A DNA stretch of 64,000 nt from assembly GCA_022559985.1 (NCBI GenBank), contig JAFJTR010000007.1, positions 248,001-312,000 on the forward strand, in the 5' to 3' direction. Positions 58,033-64,000 of the stretch are shown one piece after another. The DNA comes from Parastagonospora avenae f. sp. tritici 18332-5. Lineage: Eukaryota; Ascomycota; Dothideomycetes; Pleosporales; Phaeosphaeriaceae. Both the position numbers and the translations under genes were made by a program. The notes under the pieces were generated by a model. It saw only the letters and a program-made list of their open reading frames with translations, did not search any database and was not told where the DNA came from. Positions within the stretch are counted from its first letter, which is position 1. Each line of letters starts with the position of its first letter.

Positions 58033-58620
58033 CTAAGAGCCTAATCTGGTGACCGTGACGTAGATATCTTTCCCTTCTGGTAGATGGCACAATGATTGGC
58101 CCAGAAGCGTATATGCTTGAAATAGTATCCCACTCCTCAATGTAGACTTTGTCCCATACATTTCCATCGCCATCGTCATGAGAATCCTAACGCGGACGAG
58201 GTTGTTCAACGCCTTCAATCTCATCAGCAGATCCACAAGACGTGATCGCTCGAAGTAACTCTTCTCCAAAGGCCCATAGTTCTTATTCCAGTGCTCGTAG
58301 ATGATGCAGACCTATGTGATGGCTTGTAGAGGCGCAAATTGGATGAACTCATCAGCAAAGAAACGGTACAGAGCGTTCGGACAGCCTTCAATTCTGTTCA
58401 GGGATGTAGAAAGAAGTTATGTCTCCTGGCGGATCTGACGACAGGCTTTGGGGAGAGCTGATAACTCCATTGGGTATGAAGCCCTGGTCTCTTGATCCAT
58501 CCATGTGACTTGGAAACTGGAGTCGCTACCTGACAGGGCATACTCAAATATCCTGTTGCGGAGCTCTCGAGGAAGACGTAGCAGTGAGGACTCTGTCTGG
58601 CTGCGGCGTGAGCTACACAT
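58033..58620 (-). pseudogene. F-box-like / 2EXR-type protein with two premature stops
   Basis: A single minus-strand frame from the ATG at 58620 to the stop at 58033 is broken by TAA at 58417-58419 (RQET-stop-LLSTS) and TAG at 58312-58314 (QAIT-stop-VCII). The start SSLLRLPRELRNRIFEYALS and ACRQIRQET carry the family motifs; the remainder (FADEFIQFAPLQ, MRLKALNNLVRVRILMTM) is well-formed protein. No frameshift is present. Both stops fit Gln or Trp codons changed at CpA. Confidence 0.7.
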
Positions 58621-59062
58621 AGTAGTAGTAATCGTTCTTTCATTTAATTTCTTTCTTCAACCCACATCTCGATATTCGTGTTGTCCACAAGAGGTTCGTG
58701 GCCGTCTATGATTCCATTCGTGTCCCTAAGATTGTTTGTCGTATCCATTTGTCGAAGTTGTGAACTTGAAGTGGAGGTGGAGGACGAGTAAGTAAGAACA
58801 GCGCAGTTATTTTATGTAGCGCGGCAGGCAAGGAGATAAAGTAAGAGCAGGAAACGCGGCCGAAGCGGGAAAATGACGTAGGATGAAAGTGTCTGTGCGG
58901 AGATCAAGTAGACATTGAAAGCGTGTAGTCAGACGTGAGGAATCCATCGACCATTGTGTAAGTTATCTATGTATAAAACCCATAAGTCTCCGAATCGCCC
59001 ACGCTTACATTCGAGTAAGCAGGCAGGATTCGACATTGCTTTTCAGAGGCATTGCCAACCTT
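58621..59062. other. Spacer; no supported gene
   Basis: About 440 bp, 5' of the F-box-like pseudogene and 3' of the hydrate dehydratase. Nothing recognised. Confidence 0.5.
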
Positions 59063-60145
59063 TTATAACTTCGGCGTCTCCTCCTTCTCACCAATGACGT
59101 TCAAGAAAGCAGTGTGCACATGCTCCGTCAAATCCGCAGCCTGCAGCGACCTGCCCTTCTCCTTATACGCCAACTTCGAGCACTCCCTCGTGATACACGA
59201 TCCGCCATATGCCGCAAGCGCCAGGGTCTCGCTGGGCTCCATGTTGGTGCCATGGTCCCAGATCTTGTCATGGTACGCTTTCCTGTACGCGAGGAGTGTC
59301 GCCAAACTACCAGTAAGAGTATCACCCTGACCACCGGAACGCTTCAAGCCACCCTCACCCTCGGAGATGAGTGTTTGCGAGCCGTTGGAGATGTAATCCT
59401 TCGCTCCCTTCTGGATAATGGTAACGCCGCCAAATGCCTTCGCAAGCTTGGAGCAGAGTTCCGAGGGGTCGCCCTCGTCGACGTCGACGCCCTTGGCCTT
59501 GGCCAATCTTCCGAATTCGACGACGTTAGGTGTGAGGATACACTCTGTGCAGCCATCTACGAGCTCCGGTCTGGTCTGGGCTAGGTATAGACCGTCTGCG
59601 TCTAGCACGAATGGAATACCCTGTTTCCTCGCTTCCTGGATAACTTCGGCGCATGTGTCTTGCATGAGCTTGTCGCGACCGAGACCAGGGCCGATGACGA
59701 CAACGTGGAGGCGTGATAGCATGGCGACAACTTCTGACTTGATGCTTTCGATGTTCTCATTCTGGCCGACGTTCTTGGATTGGCGCATGTATGGATGTAC
59801 CATCAAGTTGGGTGAATATGTCTTGATCACGGCACCGGCTCCAGGTTCGCAGATTACGTGTGACTGTTGTTTTCATGAGCGTTTGTTTTGAGAGACGTAA
59901 ATTGTGCTGATATGTACCATGTCGCAACCGAGTTTCGCTGATGCCATGGCGGAGAAGTATGGCGCACCAGTGTAGTCTTCACTACCACCAATGACAGCTA
60001 CACGACCCAATTGGCCTGCAGATATGTTAGCTGCCTGAAAGTAGCAAAATGTAGCTCTAATCTTACCCTTGTGGAAGCTCTCCAGCATGGGCGGCACCAT
60101 ATTGTACACCTTCTTGAGCAGGTCTTTTCGTGTTGCGGACGCCAT
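59063..60145 (-). CDS. ATP-dependent (S)-NAD(P)H-hydrate dehydratase
   Basis: Three exons: 60145-60067, 60015-59918 and 59863-59063, 325 aa, the usual size. Introns are 51 and 54 nt. The ribokinase-fold motifs are GRVAVIGGSEDYTGAPYFSA, VVVIGPGLGRD, FVLDADGLYL, LTPNVVEFGRLAK, GGVTIIQKGAKDYI and the catalytic GGQGDTLTGSLATLLAY. The enzyme repairs damaged NADH/NADPH hydrates using ATP (or ADP) in cytosol or mitochondria. No mitochondrial presequence is obvious. Housekeeping gene without link to neighbours; no lesion seen. Confidence 0.94.
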
Positions 60146-60919
60146 GGTGATTATTTTGGAAGGCGTAGAGGATTGTTTGTGTTAGATTCGAATTAACTTC
60201 GAAAAAATGAGAGTATTGTTGAAAGTTGTGGGAGCTTGAACGATCAGCAGTTTTGGTTAGGGAACTCAAATCTCAGCGAGACGTCATCAATACGTGGGGC
60301 ATCATTGAAAGACACGCGACGCGCCACCATGCAATCATGCAGCAAGAACACCGCGGAAGTGTCTTGAACATGCAGATTGCAGTTTCAACGAAGCTCCGTG
60401 AACACTATTCAAGTTTCTCCAGGGCGATAAACATGCTGAAGTTCTTAGAAAGTATTATGGTTACCGGGACCTAGCTGATGAAGTGGATTGTGACTACAAA
60501 TGCTGTTTTAACAGTAACTCAGCCAACAAACCCTACTCTTTAATTGTTCCTCATTCTGCAGCAACTTACACATTTTGCAATTCAGAGAGCAGTTCAGCAA
60601 ACCCTGAACTGATCGCCACCTAATCAACTTGTCACCACAACTCGCTACGAGTTTTGAAACCTAGCCAGGAAAATATACTTGGTATCTCCAAGTGTCGAGA
60701 AAAGTCGTGCGAGAAAAGCGCTCTGCTTAGAATTTCAATCGCTAGGCTAGCTAGAAAGCTGTTAGAAACACAGTAAGAATATGTCAGCACTCTATTCAAG
60801 TCATCTGTGACCCACATCTTGAACGACTAGTCATTTCAATGCAACTTTCGTATTGATGCAAAAAAGCAGAACGACCCATATTTGACCCATATATCAGCCC
60901 AAACATATCATAATACACA
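60146..60919. other. Spacer; no supported gene
   Basis: About 770 bp with motif-free short ORFs. Contains the promoter of the hydrate dehydratase and the 3' region of the peptidase. Confidence 0.5.
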
Positions 60920-63758
60920 TCATCTCCCCAACGACCTCGCCTCCGCGTGTCCCTTCGGCCTAACATGCTCAATCCTCAACCACTCGCCATTAAACGCATT
61001 CGTAAGCCACCACGTCAATTCTGTCTTTTCGTTAGCCCCTGTCACCCTTCTCCCACAAAATTTCACTTACTATCATAAACAATCTTATGCGCATTGTGGA
61101 AATAAATACTATGATCCGAGTCCGGGAACACATGGACGTCGTAGTTCTCCACGCCCGCGACGTCGAGCTTGTCGAGCAGGGTCAGTGTGTTTTGCATGTG
61201 GACGTTGTCGTCAGCGACGCCGTGCATAATGAGGAAGCGCACGTTTTGGGCGAGCGAGTGCACGTCGGTGATGGAGGCGTTGTCGTAGCCGGTGGGGTTG
61301 TTTTGCGGGGTGTGCATGTAGCGTTCGGTGTAGATGGAATCTGCAATGTATTGATTAGCAAGATGGTAGTTGAGCAAAGGAGGAGGGACTTGCCGTAGAA
61401 CCTCCAATCCGTCACAGGTGCGACGGCCATGCCGTATTTGAACGTCCTGCCGCCGTCCATTTCGATGGTTTTGAGCGTGGTGAAGCCGCCGTAACTCCAG
61501 CCCCAGATGGCCAGCTTTTCGGCGTCGACGTATTTCTTCGCAGCCCACATTTTGGCGGCGGCGATTTGGTCGTAGGCTTCATAGTAGCCGATATTGTCGC
61601 GCGTGATGCAGCGGAGCTTGCGGCCTAGGAAGCCGGTGCCGCGGCCATCAACTGTGACGACAATGTATCCCAGGTTTGCGGCGATGTAGGATTGGAAATC
61701 GACTTCGAATTTGCGTTGTACTTGCTGTGAGCCGGGCCCGCTGTACTGGTAGAATAAAACGGGGTACTTGCGCTTCTCGCTGAAATGTGGCGGGCGGCGT
61801 TCGAGGACGTTGAGCTTGAAGCCATCGACATCGATAGTCTGATATTTAAGAATGGGCAACTCATGCTTCTGCACCATCTTTTCGAGCGCCTTGTTCTCTT
61901 CCAGGACCTTTTCGAACTTTTCGGTGTTTGAAGGTGTACTGACAATCTTCTGCCACGGGATGCCGGGACCTTGATAGGACATCAGAGCATAACCGCCGCC
62001 CGTGGAGAAGGATGAATCGTAGTAAGCAGGGCCACTGTGGTCCATGACTTCGCGCTTATCGGTGCCATTCAAGGCAACGACATAGGGATGGCGCTCCATG
62101 GAGCTTCTCTCGGTAGAGACGTAGTAGACGAGGTTGTTCTTCAGATCGACTCGAGATGGAGCCTCCACAACCTCCCACTCGCCCTTAGAAAGTAAGATAG
62201 GCTTGTCGCTGTCCAGGGGAGTGAAGTAGCCGATGTGATCATATCCTTCGTGAATGACGCTGTCGATATATCCATCATTTGCACGACCCAACGAAGAGTC
62301 AGCGGGAATGAAGGTCGTCTTATGAGACACCTCGAACCATCCTCCATCTAGCTCCGCAACATTCTCTTCTCGAATAGTCTTTCCCGTACGTGTCGACACG
62401 TCGATCAATATAAGCTTGAGGATATCGCTCTCGCGGTTGGTCTCTCGAACAAGAACTTGCCCGCTCTTGCCAGCCCAGACAATCTCTGTGATCAAACGGT
62501 CCTTGTCTGTGAAGTCATTGTCGATATCGACCTTGAACATTTCGCTCTTCTCGATGTCGTAGAACTGCAACGTCACGATCGGGTTTGGTGCGCCAGCTTT
62601 TGGGTACTTGATCTCGCGGACCTCAGGGTAAGACTCCTTGCCAGCATCGGGCTCTTTCCCACTTGGACGAGAAACAAAGTATTGTACGGGGTACGTTGGC
62701 ACCATAGATTCATCGGTTCGCAGGAACGCAACGTATTTGCCATCCTCGGACCACCACGTCGCGCTGTTGTCCTGGAAGACTTCCTCTTCGTATACCCAAT
62801 CAGGAACACCGTAGAAAAGCTCAGAGCCTCCATCATGCGTGATTTTGACGACCTTCTGGGAGTCTAGCTTGCGGAGGTATAGGTTGTTGTCCCGTGTAAA
62901 GACAACAGCATCCGACTGGGGCGAGAACGAAGCGTACTGCACCCTGGCACTTTGATTCTCGGGATCCAGAGGCTCACCGGTTTGTGTCTCGACGTCGAAT
63001 ATCCAGTAGAGTCCCGTGTAGGAATGCCTCCAATTCTTCTGCTGCTCAGACATCACAAGCACTTTCTTGAAGTCGGCGCTGGGCCAGACGTTGCTAGGGT
63101 AGATGAATAGGCCTTCGCCAATCTGGAAGCTGCCTTTCTTCATCAACGTGAACTTCTCGCCTGTAGCTCCAGTATTGTCTTTGCTCCTGATATCCTCTAC
63201 GACCAAGTAGTCTTTTCCTGATACGCCTTTCTCGAGCAACAGGCCGTCCTCTCCCTTGGGACCTGCGATCCAAGACACACTTTGTGACTGAGGATAGAAT
63301 TGGCCGCCGAGAACACTATCGAGTGTGATCTTCCTCCCAGAACCTTTCGTAGCGCTTGCGTCCGGGTCGTGCGGCCGAGTGGATGAATGCTTATAGTTGC
63401 CATTCATGAGAAAAGACACCAGCGCCAGGGCCCAGCCGACTGCGCATATAGTGCCAACGATCCATAGCGTCCGTCGCGCCTTCTTGTCTACGGGTGTGAG
63501 GGGATGGAATTTACCATCTTCGAGGTCGAAATGTTCGCGCGCATGTCCAAGGTCACCGTTGCCATCGTCTGTATATTTCTCCGAGACTTTCGAGCGTGCG
63601 CCGTTGAATCCTCCGTCGTTGATGTGTTCTAGTACGAGCGATGTGGTCGATATGGAGGATGCAGAAGCCTCGGAACCGTCTACTGAAGGGCGTGGCGATT
63701 CCTGGTGCTGTGCAAGCAGCTCCGTCTCTTCCTCTTTCGTGGCGCGCGGTCGCGGCAT
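60920..63758 (-). CDS. dapB: Type IV dipeptidyl aminopeptidase, membrane-anchored (DapB/Ste13-like)
   Basis: Three exons: 63758-61394, 61340-61071 and 61020-60920, 911 aa. Intron 1 starts with GC (GCAAGT) rather than GT; using it restores DWRFYDSIYTERYMHTP. The protein has a cytosolic acidic N-terminus, one transmembrane anchor (TLWIVGTICAVGWALALVSF), a beta-propeller (VPDWVYEEEVF, SATWWSEDGKYVAFLRTDES) and an S9 hydrolase domain with Ser in GWSYGG, Asp in GVADDNVHMQN and His in DSDHSIYFHNA. These are the full catalytic triad. The type II anchor fits vacuolar DapB, which removes X-Pro dipeptides. C-terminus WWLTNAFNGEWLRIEH is as in relatives. Intact. Confidence 0.93.
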
Positions 63759-64000
63759 GATGGCGGTCTAATATGGCAGACAGAGACTACGATACTGTCA
63801 TTGTAGTGTCTCAAGCTCTAATATCGATACATACTCCTGCGACCAAGTTGACGCGTGTCAGAGGCCGGCGCAATATGCGGAAGCTCGGTCACCGTTGCGG
63901 AGCTGGAGCGGAGGTGAGAGAGCTCGCGTTTGGCCCGAAACAGCCCAAGCCACTCTTTGATGCGTGGTTAACTGCCGCTGGCACATTCAAAACACAAATA

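Overview
The window is nuclear DNA of a filamentous ascomycete (Pezizomycotina, possibly a dothideomycete; the class is a guess). The evidence is many short introns (about 46-64 nt) with GT..AG ends and CTAAC/CTGAC-like branch sites, and fungal-specific families: a spherulin-4-like protein, HET, Rim15, a C2H2 plus fungal-trans regulator, fungal MFS carriers and a short-chain-like P450. Multi-exon models below were assembled by hand from splice signals, frame continuity and family motifs.

The main feature is a catabolic cluster at about 8.6-35.2 kb. It carries, in order, an MFS anion transporter, a phenol-hydroxylase-type FAD monooxygenase, an amidase, a cyclic-imide-hydrolase/polysaccharide-deacetylase-fold enzyme, a salicylate-hydroxylase-type FAD monooxygenase, an Old Yellow Enzyme, a xanthine-dehydrogenase-family molybdoenzyme and a C2H2 transcription factor. 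This set matches the nicotinate-inducible hxn genes known from Aspergillus nidulans (hxnV, N, M, X, T, S and R plus a transporter). In that pathway nicotinate is hydroxylated, decarboxylated to a dihydroxypyridine, reduced, converted to a cyclic imide, and opened by HxnM and HxnN. No hxnY-type dioxygenase or hxnW-type short-chain dehydrogenase is visible here. An intact nitrilase lies next to the transporter and could feed nicotinate from a nitrile. The amidase frame appears broken by an 8-bp loss, and a large orphan gene of about 4 kb sits in the middle of the cluster.

The left flank (0.7-6.8 kb) has a broken acidic-protein gene, a 67-bp minisatellite, an intact spherulin-4-like gene, and a divergent pair of dead genes (a hydantoinase B/oxoprolinase remnant and a Dal5/Liz1-type transporter). 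The right flank has a small-gene group (36-37.8 kb), a P450, a dead aminoglycoside-phosphotransferase-fold kinase, a HET gene with one premature stop, a DUF5872/TUDOR-like protein, the large Rim15 kinase, three F-box-like genes (two broken), NAD(P)H-hydrate dehydratase and a dipeptidyl aminopeptidase.

Many accessory ORFs are interrupted by single in-frame stops, mostly TAG. Most fit CpA to TpA change, as expected from mild repeat-induced point mutation, while the housekeeping genes (rim15, hydrate dehydratase, peptidase) are clean.
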